The notes beneath the pieces are model-generated. The model saw only the letters and a program-made list of their open reading frames with translations. It searched no databases and was not told where the DNA came from. Made by a program: the position numbers and the translations under genes. 64,000 bases of DNA. Origin: Celeribacter naphthalenivorans (lineage in GTDB: Bacteria > Pseudomonadota > Alphaproteobacteria > Rhodobacterales > Rhodobacteraceae). Location: positions 496,001-560,000 of the forward strand of contig NZ_JAIVLK010000001.1 in the NCBI RefSeq assembly GCF_020524585.1, written 5' to 3'. Below, one piece after another: positions 54,425 through 63,465 of the stretch; the stretch's first letter is position 1; each line of letters begins with the position of its first letter.

Positions 54425-54825
54425 CGCGCAGGCCTTCTACTGGAGAGCGGAGGGCATGAGGCATCGCGTCTCCGCGCTTTGTGCGGGACGGCCCAAGCTG
54501 TGGGGTCACGATGGGCAGGCCCATCACGATGCATTCGTCTTTCGGCATGACTGCTCTCTGCCTGTATGTTCTGTCCGGCCAGGGCCGAACGATCTGCCTC
54601 GGGTGACGCATCTTTAGATTTTGCAGATGCGGTCTTTTATTGTGCTCTGGTCAACGCCTTGTTTTTTCGCCTGTCCGGTGCTCTTTTGGACCTGAGACAG
54701 AGGTGGCGCTTGGCGCAGAGTATGACGGGGAGGAGGGCTTTCTGTCCAGCCCCGCCGCATTCAGCGCGCCGCAGCCGTGACCTTTGTGCCACCGCAGAGG
54801 CCAATCATCATCCGAGGAGGACCCC
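54425..54825. other. Intergenic region, 401 bp, no gene recognised
   Basis: The region separates the divergent Hint and aminotransferase genes. Short open frames are present on both strands but have biased compositions and no family features. It should contain both promoters. A strong SD (GAGGAGG) precedes the aminotransferase ATG. Confidence 0.5.
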
Positions 54826-55956
54826 ATGACCGCTTTGCGCCCCGATATCGACCCCGATGGATTGCTCGAATTCTCGGTCGTCTTCACCGACCGGTCGCTC
54901 AATCACATGTCGAAGGCCTTTCAAACCGTGATGACCGACATCCACGACACGCTCTGCGAGGTCTATTCTGCCGACACGGCTGTGGTCGTCCCCGGTGGCG
55001 GCACCTATGCGATGGAAGCCGTCGCGCGCCAGATCGCGGGTGGCGAAGACGTCATGGTGATCCGCAACGGCTTTTTCTCTTTCCGCTGGTCGCAAATCTT
55101 CGAGGCGGGCGACATTCCGGCCTCGCAGACCGTGTTGAAAGCGCGCCGCACCGGCAATGAACCGACCTCCGCCTTCTTGCCCGCGGCCTTGGAAGAGGCC
55201 GTCGCCAAAATCCACGAGCTCAAACCCGCCGCCGTCTTCGCGCCCCATGTCGAAACCGCTTCGGGCATGATCCTGCCCGACGCCTATATCCGCGCACTCG
55301 CAGAGGCCGTGCATGAACACGGCGGGCTCATGGTGCTCGATTGTATCGCCTCGGGCTGTGCCTGGGTTGATATGAAGGCGACCGGCGTCGATGTGCTGAT
55401 CTCCGCGCCGCAAAAGGGCTGGTCGGCCCAGCCCTCCGCCGGTCTGGTGATGCTTTCGGAGCGCGGTGTCGAGGCCGTGACATCCCGCCAAAGCTCGTCT
55501 TTCGCGATAGATCTCGGCAAATGGCTGACCATCATGGAGGCTTATATGGGCGGCGGTCATGCCTATCACGCCACCATGCCGACCGATGCGCTCCGCGCCT
55601 TCCGGGACGCCATGCTGGAAACCAAAGACTACGGTTTCGCGAAACTCTCCGAGGCGCAATGGGAATTGGGCCGCCGGGTGCGGCACCTTCTGGCGGAGCG
55701 CGGCTTTAAATCCGTCGCGGCAGAGGGCGTCGAGGCGCCGGGTGTCGTGGTGTGCTACACGGACGATCCGATGATCAAAACCGGCGCGGCCTTTGCGGCG
55801 CAGGGGGTACAAATCGCGGCGGGCGTGCCGCTTCAATGCGATGAGGGCGAGGGGTTCTCGACCTTCCGCCTCGGGCTTTTCGGTTTGGACAAGCTCTATG
55901 ACGTCGATGCCACGATTGCCCGATTGGAAGCCGCCTTGGATGCGGTGCAGGGCTAA
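54826..55956 (+). CDS. Class V aminotransferase (alanine-glyoxylate/serine type)
   Basis: A 376-residue PLP enzyme. VVPGGGTYAMEAVARQI binds the cofactor phosphate side, LDCIASGCAWVDMK holds the PLP-ring region Asp, and SAPQKGWSAQPSAGLVML contains the Schiff-base Lys197. The pattern is that of the alanine-glyoxylate or serine-pyruvate branch of class V. The exact amino donor is unknown. It ends beside an inverted repeat (55959-56024). Confidence 0.9.
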   Translation: MTALRPDIDPDGLLEFSVVFTDRSLNHMSKAFQTVMTDIHDTLCEVYSADTAVVVPGGGTYAMEAVARQIAGGEDVMVIRNGFFSFRWSQIFEAGDIPASQTVLKARRTGNEPTSAFLPAALEEAVAKIHELKPAAVFAPHVETASGMILPDAYIRALAEAVHEHGGLMVLDCIASGCAWVDMKATGVDVLISAPQKGWSAQPSAGLVMLSERGVEAVTSRQSSSFAIDLGKWLTIMEAYMGGGHAYHATMPTDALRAFRDAMLETKDYGFAKLSEAQWELGRRVRHLLAERGFKSVAAEGVEAPGVVVCYTDDPMIKTGAAFAAQGVQIAAGVPLQCDEGEGFSTFRLGLFGLDKLYDVDATIARLEAALDAVQG

Positions 55957-55958
55957 GG

Positions 55959-56024
55959 GTTTCCTTTGGCCCTAAATACTCATCTGGCCAAAAGCTTTTG
56001 AGTATTTGGGGCAGCAAAGGAAAC
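55959..56024. repeat. Long imperfect inverted repeat with TGAGTATTT word
   Basis: The arm at 55959-55982 (GTTTCCTTTGG then CTAAATACTCA) pairs with 55999-56024 (TGAGTATTTGG then AAAGGAAAC) over a short spacer with AAAGCTTTT. It begins 3 bases after the aminotransferase stop. Both arms carry the TGAGTATTT/CAGCAAAGGA word seen elsewhere. It may act as a terminator or be a mobile palindrome. Confidence 0.7.
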
Positions 56025-56046
56025 ACAGACCGATGCATTTCAGCGC

Positions 56047-56093
56047 TTTCTCACGCGTGAACCTTAATCAGATTAACCTTAACGCGTGAGAAA
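56047..56093. repeat. Perfect 12-bp dyad TTTCTCACGCGT/ACGCGTGAGAAA
   Basis: The arms at 56047-56058 and 56082-56093 are perfectly complementary. The 23 bases between them hold two copies of AACCTTAA. It lies between convergent genes and has no T-run. It could be a hairpin protecting mRNA ends or a protein-binding site. Confidence 0.7.
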
Positions 56094-56127
56094 CATGAGG
56101 CAGTGGTGGGGGAGGTCAGGGTGCGCC

Positions 56128-57348
56128 TTAGATCGGCCCCAGTCCCGCTTCCATCACCTTGCGGCGCACCGGGCGCAGGTCATGCACCGCTTTCAGCCCC
56201 AAAAGCCGCACCGCGCGCAGGATGTCATCCTCGGAGCGCACCACGCGGTTGAACAGATCGACCACCTTGGCTCGTGCCGCGATGTCGCGATGCCGAGTCT
56301 TCGCATAAGCGTCGAGCATGGCTTCGCCGCCAAGTCCGACCGGATCGTTCTCTGCCAGCGCCAAGAGTTCCGCCAAATCGTTCAAAGACGTGTTCAACCC
56401 TTGCGCGCCAATCGGCGGCAACACATGCGCGGCCTCGGCGATCACCGCGACGCGTTCGCTCGACAGCCGATCGGCGAGCTGGGTGATGATCGGGAAAATA
56501 CCGCGACCAGAGGCCAGTTCCAGCTTGCCAAACAGCCCCGCAGAGCGCGTCGTCATCGTAGCGTTGAAGGCGTCGACGTCCATGTTCAACAGCTCGGTGG
56601 CATAGGGCCCTTTGTTCATCCAGACGATGGCGGAGGCGTGTTTGCCGTCAATGTCGGCCAAGGGCACCATGGTGAACGGCCCGCCTTCGCGGTAGATCTC
56701 CGTCGAGACGTTGTGATGCGGCAGCTCATGGGTGGCGGTGAAGGCCAGCGATTTCTGACCGTAGCGCGTGGTCTTGACGCCGATGCCCGCGGCCTCGCGC
56801 AGCGGCGAATTGCGCCCATCGGCGGCCACGACGAGTTTCGCGCGCAGGGTTGTGCCGTCGGTCAGGGTGACACGCGCCTCGCTGGTGCGGGTGAAGAGGC
56901 TCTTGAACCCCACACCATAGCGCAACTCGACATTGGGAATATCAGGCACCGCACGGGCCAATTCGCGGCGGATCACCCAGTTCAGGAAATTCCAGCCGAA
57001 GGGCTCATCGCCGCTTTCGCGACCTTCGAATTGCCGCTCGGTGCGGATCACGGCGGGGGCGCCGTCCTCACCGGGTAACGTGTCGACAATGCGCAGGGAT
57101 TCGAGCGGCGTCGCATGGGGCGCCAGCGTGTCCCAGATGCCGATGCGTTGGAACAGATCGCGCGCCGGGCGCAGGAACGCGGTGGAGCGCAGATCGGAAC
57201 TGGCCTCGTCGCCAGTGATGACGGGCTCTGCGGGATCGACCATGAGGGTTTTGAACCCCGACGCCCCAAAGGCCGCCGCCGCGATCAGCCCCGCGATGCC
57301 GCCGCCAGAGACCAAGACATCAAAAGTGTCATTTGTCTGGGATGTCAT
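56128..57348 (-). CDS. UbiH/UbiF-family FAD monooxygenase, ubiquinone biosynthesis
   Basis: A 406-residue flavoprotein hydroxylase. DVLVSGGGIAGLIAAAAFGA is the FAD Rossmann motif at about 10-29. LVVAADGRNSPLREAAGI is the DG motif, and IAEAAHVLPPIGAQGLNTSL is the second FAD site (GD-like) of the Ubi hydroxylases. It hydroxylates the quinone ring, in which position is unclear because alphaproteobacteria use variable sets (UbiH, UbiF, UbiL). The 406 length is typical. Confidence 0.9.
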   Translation of the reverse strand: MTSQTNDTFDVLVSGGGIAGLIAAAAFGASGFKTLMVDPAEPVITGDEASSDLRSTAFLRPARDLFQRIGIWDTLAPHATPLESLRIVDTLPGEDGAPAVIRTERQFEGRESGDEPFGWNFLNWVIRRELARAVPDIPNVELRYGVGFKSLFTRTSEARVTLTDGTTLRAKLVVAADGRNSPLREAAGIGVKTTRYGQKSLAFTATHELPHHNVSTEIYREGGPFTMVPLADIDGKHASAIVWMNKGPYATELLNMDVDAFNATMTTRSAGLFGKLELASGRGIFPIITQLADRLSSERVAVIAEAAHVLPPIGAQGLNTSLNDLAELLALAENDPVGLGGEAMLDAYAKTRHRDIAARAKVVDLFNRVVRSEDDILRAVRLLGLKAVHDLRPVRRKVMEAGLGPI

Positions 57349-57461
57349 GGCCGGATCTCCTCTGCATCTTCGGGCTTTGCCTCAGAGATAGGTGCAAAAG
57401 AGGGGATTGTCCAAGGGGCAACACGATCTGCGCGCCGCCCTTTGGAGCAGAAACTTAAGGC

Positions 57462-57692
57462 TCAGCGGCCCATGGTGAGCAGGATCAGCACGAGGTAGAT
57501 CACCGGCACGGTCGCCACGGCGGTCACGCCCAAAACCCAGGGGCCGATCGCGAAAGCGCCGTAGATGACAGCGGCCAGAACCGCGACAACCACCAACAAA
57601 AACAGAGCCACACCGCGCGGCGTTGCCTCGCCACCTTCATGGTGATCGTGGGCGTCGTGGGACGGGGTGATGTCGAGAGTGGCGTCGGTCAT
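57462..57692 (-). CDS. Small membrane protein with His-rich N-terminus
   Basis: A 76-residue protein. The N-terminus is polar and His-rich (SHDAHDHHEGG, about residues 11-21), followed by two hydrophobic segments (about 28-47 and 52-71). The His cluster could bind a metal, which is only inference. It lies between the Ubi hydroxylase gene and a HAD gene on the same strand. Family not recognised. The ATG at 57692 is chosen for the normal length of the polar tail. Confidence 0.7.
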   Translation of the reverse strand: MTDATLDITPSHDAHDHHEGGEATPRGVALFLLVVVAVLAAVIYGAFAIGPWVLGVTAVATVPVIYLVLILLTMGR

Positions 57693-57846
57693 GTGCGTGC
57701 TCCGCGAGTGATGGGGGGCGTTTGTGTTGGATTTCGACCGGAGATACGTGAGGACATGCCTGTCGTCACGGCGACGGTTTGACGCAGGCGATTGACTTGG
57801 ATCAAGCGGGCTTAAGCGAAACTGCGGCAAAACTGCCGGGATCAGA

Positions 57847-58497
57847 TCACATCAACTCGCGCAGGAAGCGCGCCAGATCATTGGTGTGGTGATCGATATG
57901 GGGTGCAGGAGGGGCGAGCGGTGAGGGGGCGACATAGATCGTCTTCATGCCGAGCTTGTGGGGCACTTCGAGGTTGCGCGGATCGTCTTCGAACATCGCG
58001 GCCTCTGTCGGCGTGATGCCGTCGAGCCCCAGCACCGTGTCAAAGGCTTCGGCCTTGGGTTTGGGATGAAACTCAGCATGTTCAATGCCATAGACCGCGT
58101 TGAAAATCCCGGTCAGCCCGCGCGCCTCAAGCACACGGTTCGCATAGGGCGCCGAGCCGTTGGTGTAGACAATCTTGCGCCCCGGCAGGTTGGTGATCGC
58201 GGCTTTCAGCTCCGCGTCACGCGTCAGGCCGGAAAAATCGATGTCATGCACATAGGTGAGATAGGGCAGCGGATCGGTGCCGTGTTTGGTCATCATGCCC
58301 GAAAGCGTGGTGCCGAATTCGCGCCAGTAGTCACTGCGCAGGCGGTTGGCCTCGTCCTGAGAGACATTCAATTCGCGCGCCACCCAATCGGTCATTTTGA
58401 CCTCGATCTGGGAAAACAGCGCGGCTTCTGGCGGGTAAAGCGTGTTGTCGAGGTCGAAGACCCAGGTTTTCACGTGTGAGAAATGATCGGCTACCAT
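57847..58497 (-). CDS. HAD-family pyrimidine 5'-nucleotidase
   Basis: A 216-residue HAD hydrolase. Motif I is VFDLDNTLYPP with the nucleophile Asp, motif II is IVYTNGSAPYANRVLE, motif III includes the Lys in HPKPKAEAF, and motif IV is MFEDDPRNLEVPH. The pattern matches the pyrimidine 5'-nucleotidase (PPN/YjjG-like, Sdt1) group that dephosphorylates UMP/CMP-type nucleotides. The exact substrate is not proven. Confidence 0.9.
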   Translation of the reverse strand: MVADHFSHVKTWVFDLDNTLYPPEAALFSQIEVKMTDWVARELNVSQDEANRLRSDYWREFGTTLSGMMTKHGTDPLPYLTYVHDIDFSGLTRDAELKAAITNLPGRKIVYTNGSAPYANRVLEARGLTGIFNAVYGIEHAEFHPKPKAEAFDTVLGLDGITPTEAAMFEDDPRNLEVPHKLGMKTIYVAPSPLAPPAPHIDHHTNDLARFLRELM

Positions 58498-58642
58498 GCG
58501 CCTTTGTTAAAAGCCCCCTTCGGCACATGCAAGCCGCCTCGTGTTAGCGCTTGATTGCGGGGGCACTGCATGGCTATGGTTTGGGCCTGCCCGGATGAAC
58601 AAAACCCGCTGAGTCAAAAGTGAGCCGAGAGAGAGACCTGAG

Positions 58643-59287
58643 ATGAAAGACCCGCGCGCGAGCCAGAAAGATGCCTATGGGCTGATCCTTGAGGCCATCG
58701 ATACCGGCGTCTATCGCCCCGGCGACCGTCTGGTCGAAAGCGAGCTGGCGGAGCGGTTCGGTGTCTCGCGCACGCCGATCCGCGAGGCGTTGCAGCGGCT
58801 TGAGACCCAATCCATGCTCACCCGTGACGGGCGGTCTCTCATTGTGGCCTCGCTGGATCACAACCAGATGGCCGATCTCTATGTGGTGCGCACCGAGCTT
58901 GAAGGTCTGGCGGCGCGTCTGGCCGCGCGTCATGCCACCGCCGAAGAGGTCCGCGTGCTGCGCGATATGGTCGAGGCAGATCGCGCTCTCATCGGCCAGC
59001 CCGAGCCGATGTCACGCGCCAACCGCCGGTTCCACAAGCAAATCCACCTCGCGTCGCACAACAAATACCTCGTGCAACAGCTCGATCTCGTGCACCGCTC
59101 CATGGCGCTTTTGGCGACCACCTCTCTGGCCGCCGAAGGCCGTGGCGAGGAGGCGATCAAGGAGCACGATCTTATCGTTTCCGCCATCGAGGCGCGCGAT
59201 GGAGAGGCGGCGCATAAGGCGCTCTCCGATCACATTTCGAAAGCTTTTGTCACCCGGCTGAAAATCGACGCGGAAAAAGTGCGTTAA
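58643..59287 (+). CDS. GntR-family regulator, FadR/FCD subgroup
   Basis: A 214-residue transcription regulator. The N-terminal winged helix has GVYRPGDRLVESELAERFGV and SRTPIREALQRLE (about 22-55), the GntR signature. The C-terminal FCD domain is all-helical with RRFHKQIHLAS and HDLIVSAIEARDGEAAHKAL, including His residues that often bind a metal and an organic acid. GAGAGAG lies before the ATG. It has no adjacent operon that shows its target. Confidence 0.9.
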   Translation: MKDPRASQKDAYGLILEAIDTGVYRPGDRLVESELAERFGVSRTPIREALQRLETQSMLTRDGRSLIVASLDHNQMADLYVVRTELEGLAARLAARHATAEEVRVLRDMVEADRALIGQPEPMSRANRRFHKQIHLASHNKYLVQQLDLVHRSMALLATTSLAAEGRGEEAIKEHDLIVSAIEARDGEAAHKALSDHISKAFVTRLKIDAEKVR

Positions 59288-59299
59288 GGGAAAGCGCCT

Positions 59300-61786
59300 T
59301 TAGGCACTGTCACGACTTTTATCGATTGGCGACACGCCCGGCACGAAGTCCGGTCGCTCGGCAAAAGCGGCCACATGCGCCCAGTCCGGTGCCCCCGGCG
59401 CGTTGACGGCGGGCGGTGGCGCAGGCGTTGTCAGCACGCCCAAGTTTTGGGTTCGCTCTGGCGTCGGGCGGATGTCCGGCTGAGGCGCTGGACGCAGGCG
59501 CTCCGGGTCGAGGGCCACGGCCGCCGCCTCCACCGCGCGGCGCAGGGCGGGGGGTTGCGGCCCGCGTGACAAGTCCAGCCCAAAGGTCAGCCGCCGTCCC
59601 GGAACCGGGGCCGAGCCGCCGGTCTCCGGTTGCAAGCCGTCAAAGGCAAAGGGCCGCGCCGCTTCGGCCACTTCGCGCAGAGGCATGGGGGCCTCGTCGC
59701 GGGTCGGATAGAGGACAGGCGGGGCGTGCTTTTCATTCGCGGGGGCCTTGCGGGTGACACGCGGCGTTCTCAAAACAAAAGGCGCGGTCTCGGCGACCTC
59801 AGGGGCAATCGGGTCCGAGAGCACAAGAGGCGCCTCGGCCTCAGTTTCCTCGTGAAAGCCGTGATCATCGATGCCATGCGCGGTCTTATCCCAGTAATAG
59901 GGCTTTGACACCACTTCCCAGAGCCCCTTGAGCGCAGCGAGGGTGGCCAGCGGATAATAGAAATGCAGCGTCGGCACCCAAGGCCAAAGCCATTTGTGTT
60001 TCGAGGTCGAGGTGGCGACCATGCTGGTGGCGATGGTGATGACCTCAGAAAACAGGAACACCGCGCCCAGAACCACCAAAAGATCATGCGGCAGCACCCC
60101 GCGCATCGGATGCGGCAGGCCCAAGGGGAACATCCAGAAGGACCACAAAAACGGTGCCAGCACGAATTGCGACAAGGCGCCCAAGAACAGCGCCTGCACC
60201 CCAAAGAACCGCCACGGCCCCAGATCGCGCCAGAGCTTGCCGGGCTTTTGCATATGCATGGCGTAGGTCATCGCGTAGCCCTTGAGCCAGCGCGACCGCT
60301 GCTTGACCCAGGGCCAGAGACGACAGTTGGCCTCTTCTTCGGTCACAGTATGCAACAACTCGGTGCGGTAGCCATGGCGCGCCAGACGGATGCCGAGATC
60401 GGCGTCCTCGGTCACGTTATGCGCGTCCCAACCGCCCAGCTCCTCGATGGCATCGCGCCGGAAAAACAACGTGGTGCCGCCCAAGGGCACGGTCAGCCCC
60501 ATTTTCTCATAGCCGGGAAGGATGACCCGGAACCAAGTGGCATATTCGACGGTAAAACAACGCGATAGCCAGTTGGTGCGCGCGTTGTAGAAATCCAGAA
60601 TGCCCTGCACACAGGCGACTTTCGGATCGGCCTGAGCGAAATGCGCGGCGATTTTGTGGATCTGCTCGGGCTCCGGTGCGTCCTCGGCGTCATAGATGCC
60701 GACGATGGACCCGCGACAGAAATCCAGCGCGAAATTCAAAGCCCGCGGTTTGGTTTTGACCCCCCCACGCGGCACGATGATTTGCCGCATCCAACGCGGC
60801 AAATCGGTGCCTGCGATGGCCTCTTGGGTGACGGTGTCATCTTCTTCGACCACCAGACAGATGTCCAAAAGCTCACGCGGATAATTCAGCCGGGACACGC
60901 GTTTGATCAGCCGCGTGGCGATCTCGCGCTCTTTGAACAAGGGCACCATGATCGACACGATGGGAAGGGCGGTTTTGTTGCGTTTGCTGGCAAATGTGCT
61001 TTGCCGGGTCTTGGAATTTCGCGCCTGAGCAAAGGCGGCGGCGAGTTTGAGCGCGGTGGAGATCACCAGCGTGATCACCGCCCATGAGGTCAAAAGGATC
61101 GCCGCCGTCAGCGGTGAAATCAGCGCGATGAGCAGGCCCAGAACCGCCAGAGACGACATGAGCCGCGTCAGCTTGCGAATGTCCATCTCGCGACAGCTCT
61201 CATGGGCCGCGACGCGGGTTTCGGCCTGTGACGCCAGACGTCGTTGACGCGATTTCAACAGCGCTTCGTGCAGCGCGGTTTCCGAGGTGACGGCCAAGCG
61301 CACCGGACCGAAAATCCCGGTCAAACGTGGGCGCAATTCCTCGAATTGTTCGGGACGGCAGGAGGCGATCAGAACCGTGCCACCCGCCTGCCGCCAGGGC
61401 AAAATCCCACGCCGAAGGCATTCGTCGGCTCCGATGCGGTCGATGAGGCGCACATCGGGCGGGCTTTGATCAAAGCGGGCGATCTCGGCGTTGAACTGGC
61501 GGGCGAGCGCGGTGTAGAGCGCGCGCTCGCTGACCATGCCGTGGGCCAAAAGAATATCGCCGATCCGCGCGTCTTCGCGTTGACGCATGGCGGCGGCGCG
61601 CACCAGATCGCCGGGGGCCAATTCACCCATCTCGACGAGGATTTGTCCGATCGGTTTGCGACTGCGGGGGCGCGGCGCGGGAGACGGGATCGGAGAGACG
61701 CGTTGAGTGGCAGACAGCACAAGAGGGGCCGCGGAGGTTCCGTGGCTTTTGAATGTCGGAAACTGTTGATGCCTGTCAAAAGACAT
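59300..61786 (-). CDS. MshEN-like domain fused to GT2 membrane glycosyltransferase
   Basis: An 828-residue protein. Residues about 42-185 resemble the MshEN/GspE N-terminal domain (GQILVEMGELAPGDLVRAAAM, then ALYTALARQFNAEIARFDQ), which in some proteins binds cyclic di-GMP. Two membrane segments follow near 210-255, then a GT2 domain of the cellulose-synthase kind with the metal site YDAEDAPEP, TEDADLG and the QxxRW motif KQRSRWLKG. More membrane segments lie near 530-640. The last 190 residues are Pro/Ala-rich and disordered. It probably makes an exported polysaccharide, possibly under c-di-GMP control. That control is inference. Confidence 0.88.
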   Translation of the reverse strand: MSFDRHQQFPTFKSHGTSAAPLVLSATQRVSPIPSPAPRPRSRKPIGQILVEMGELAPGDLVRAAAMRQREDARIGDILLAHGMVSERALYTALARQFNAEIARFDQSPPDVRLIDRIGADECLRRGILPWRQAGGTVLIASCRPEQFEELRPRLTGIFGPVRLAVTSETALHEALLKSRQRRLASQAETRVAAHESCREMDIRKLTRLMSSLAVLGLLIALISPLTAAILLTSWAVITLVISTALKLAAAFAQARNSKTRQSTFASKRNKTALPIVSIMVPLFKEREIATRLIKRVSRLNYPRELLDICLVVEEDDTVTQEAIAGTDLPRWMRQIIVPRGGVKTKPRALNFALDFCRGSIVGIYDAEDAPEPEQIHKIAAHFAQADPKVACVQGILDFYNARTNWLSRCFTVEYATWFRVILPGYEKMGLTVPLGGTTLFFRRDAIEELGGWDAHNVTEDADLGIRLARHGYRTELLHTVTEEEANCRLWPWVKQRSRWLKGYAMTYAMHMQKPGKLWRDLGPWRFFGVQALFLGALSQFVLAPFLWSFWMFPLGLPHPMRGVLPHDLLVVLGAVFLFSEVITIATSMVATSTSKHKWLWPWVPTLHFYYPLATLAALKGLWEVVSKPYYWDKTAHGIDDHGFHEETEAEAPLVLSDPIAPEVAETAPFVLRTPRVTRKAPANEKHAPPVLYPTRDEAPMPLREVAEAARPFAFDGLQPETGGSAPVPGRRLTFGLDLSRGPQPPALRRAVEAAAVALDPERLRPAPQPDIRPTPERTQNLGVLTTPAPPPAVNAPGAPDWAHVAAFAERPDFVPGVSPIDKSRDSA

Positions 61787-61906
61787 CCGACCCCCGCTGT
61801 CTACGGATCGGGCACATCCCGACCGCGTTTGGACACCTTGGAGGACGCTTGGTTAACAACGCGTTAACCGCGACTGTGAAAGTGGTAAATGCGGCGTTCA
61901 GGACAC

Positions 61907-61932
61907 GAAAAAGGCGGGCAAAACCCGCCTTC
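61907..61932 (-). terminator. Terminator of carA
   Basis: On the minus strand, AAGGCGGG-ttttg-CCCGCCTTTTT, a perfect 8-bp stem with T-run, about 30 bases after the carA stop. The two TTAACC words nearby are not part of it. Confidence 0.85.
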
Positions 61933-61963
61933 TCTTAACCTTAATACCGTCCGCTCAGGCAGA

Positions 61964-63127
61964 TCAGGCGGTTTCGCGCTCTGCCATGGCCGCAGCGAAG
62001 CGTTCGAACAGGTAGTAGCTGTCCATCGGACCCGGGGAGGCCTCGGGGTGGTATTGCACGGAGAACACCGGCTTGCCCTCGACCGCAATGCCACAGTTGG
62101 AGCCGTCAAAGAGCGAGATATGCGTCTCTTTCACGCCCTGAGGCAGGCTCTGCGCGTCCACGGTGAAGCCGTGGTTCATCGAGGTGATTTCCACCTTTCC
62201 GGTGTCGAGATCTTTCACCGGATGGTTGGCGCCGTGGTGGCCGTGGTTCATCTTGATGGTCTTGGCACCCAAGGCGAGGGCCAGCATCTGGTGACCGAGG
62301 CAAATGCCGAAAACCGGCAGGTCTTTGTCCAAAACGCCTTTGATCATCGGTACGGCATATGTGCCGGTCGCAGCCGGATCGCCCGGACCGTTCGACAGGA
62401 ACACACCGTCGGGATTATGGGCCAGAACCTCGTCGGCGGTGGCGGTGGCCGGAAGCACGGTCACGTCGCAACCGGCAGAGGCCAGACAGCGCAGGATGTT
62501 GCGTTTCGCGCCAAAGTCCACGGCCACAACTTTAAAGCCCTTGCCCTCACGTTTCGGGTAGCCATCCGGCCAAGCCCACCGCATCTCGTCCCACTGGTAC
62601 GATTGCGCACAGGTGACGTCTTTGGCCAAATCCAGCCCCACAAGACCGGAGAAGTCGCGCGCCTGTTTGACCAGAGCTTCGATGTCGAACTTGCCTTCCG
62701 GGTCATGCGCGATGGCGACATGCGGCGCGCCCTGTTGGCGGATTGCGCGGGTCAGACGGCGGGTGTCGATGCCACCCATGCCGATGCGACCGCGTTTTTC
62801 GAGCCAGGGACCAAGGTCTTCCTGCGCGCGCCAGTTCGACGGGTCGGTCGGGTCCCATTTGACCACCATACCGGCCGCGACCGGGTCCGTGGTCTCGTCA
62901 TCCTCGGCGTTGACGCCGGTGTTGCCGATGTGCGGGAAGGTGAAGGTGACGATCTGTCCGGCGTAGGACGGATCGGTCATGATCTCCTGATAGCCGGTCA
63001 TGGCGGTGTTGAAACACAGTTCTGCGGTGGTGGTTCCGGTCGCACCGAAGCCTTTCCCGTAGAAGACAGTGCCATCGGCCAAAGCCAGACAAGCGGTTGG
63101 ATTTCCGGACTGTAGACCAGATGCCAT
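61964..63127 (-). CDS. carA: Carbamoyl-phosphate synthase small subunit CarA
   Basis: CarA is the glutaminase subunit that feeds ammonia to CarB for carbamoyl phosphate, used by pyrimidine and arginine synthesis. The 387-residue product has the N-terminal CPSase domain (LALADGTVFYGKGFGATG, MTGYQEIMTDPSYAGQIVTFT) and a class I glutaminase domain with the nucleophile Cys276 in FGICLGHQML and the His-Glu pair in YHPEASPGP. carB is not in the window. It is divergent from the YqeY gene. Confidence 0.97.
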   Translation of the reverse strand: MASGLQSGNPTACLALADGTVFYGKGFGATGTTTAELCFNTAMTGYQEIMTDPSYAGQIVTFTFPHIGNTGVNAEDDETTDPVAAGMVVKWDPTDPSNWRAQEDLGPWLEKRGRIGMGGIDTRRLTRAIRQQGAPHVAIAHDPEGKFDIEALVKQARDFSGLVGLDLAKDVTCAQSYQWDEMRWAWPDGYPKREGKGFKVVAVDFGAKRNILRCLASAGCDVTVLPATATADEVLAHNPDGVFLSNGPGDPAATGTYAVPMIKGVLDKDLPVFGICLGHQMLALALGAKTIKMNHGHHGANHPVKDLDTGKVEITSMNHGFTVDAQSLPQGVKETHISLFDGSNCGIAVEGKPVFSVQYHPEASPGPMDSYYLFERFAAAMAERETA

Positions 63128-63465
63128 GGCACGACTCTCCTATATGGGCAAAATTGGCCGGAACCTAAGGAAAGGGGCGGGCAGCGTCAAGCACTCGGGG
63201 GGCGATTTTGAGCTTAAATATAGAGTGTAATGATTTCAATTATTTATGGCATGTATTGCCGATTGTGAACGGTGCTTGAGCTTGGTCGCCTGTTTCGCTA
63301 TGTTGGCGTCTTGCGACTTCACTAAAGCGTTTTGCGTTTTGTCTGAGGCAGGTCAACTGAGGCAGGTAAAAGCGAAGCGCAGTGTTTGATATAACCGTAG
63401 TATGGCGTTTTCCGAAAATCTGTCACTCAGGTTCTTCGTCAAACGCTTTAGGGGATGAGGCCCAT
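63128..63465. other. carA-yqeY divergent intergenic region, 338 bp
   Basis: No gene is visible. An AT-rich stretch at about 63210-63265 is a likely promoter zone. The words TAAAGCGTTT (63323) and AAACGCTTTA (63440 region) form a perfect 10-bp inverted pair about 110 bp apart. GTCTGAGGCAGGT and ACTGAGGCAGGT repeat at about 63340-63370. Confidence 0.5.
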
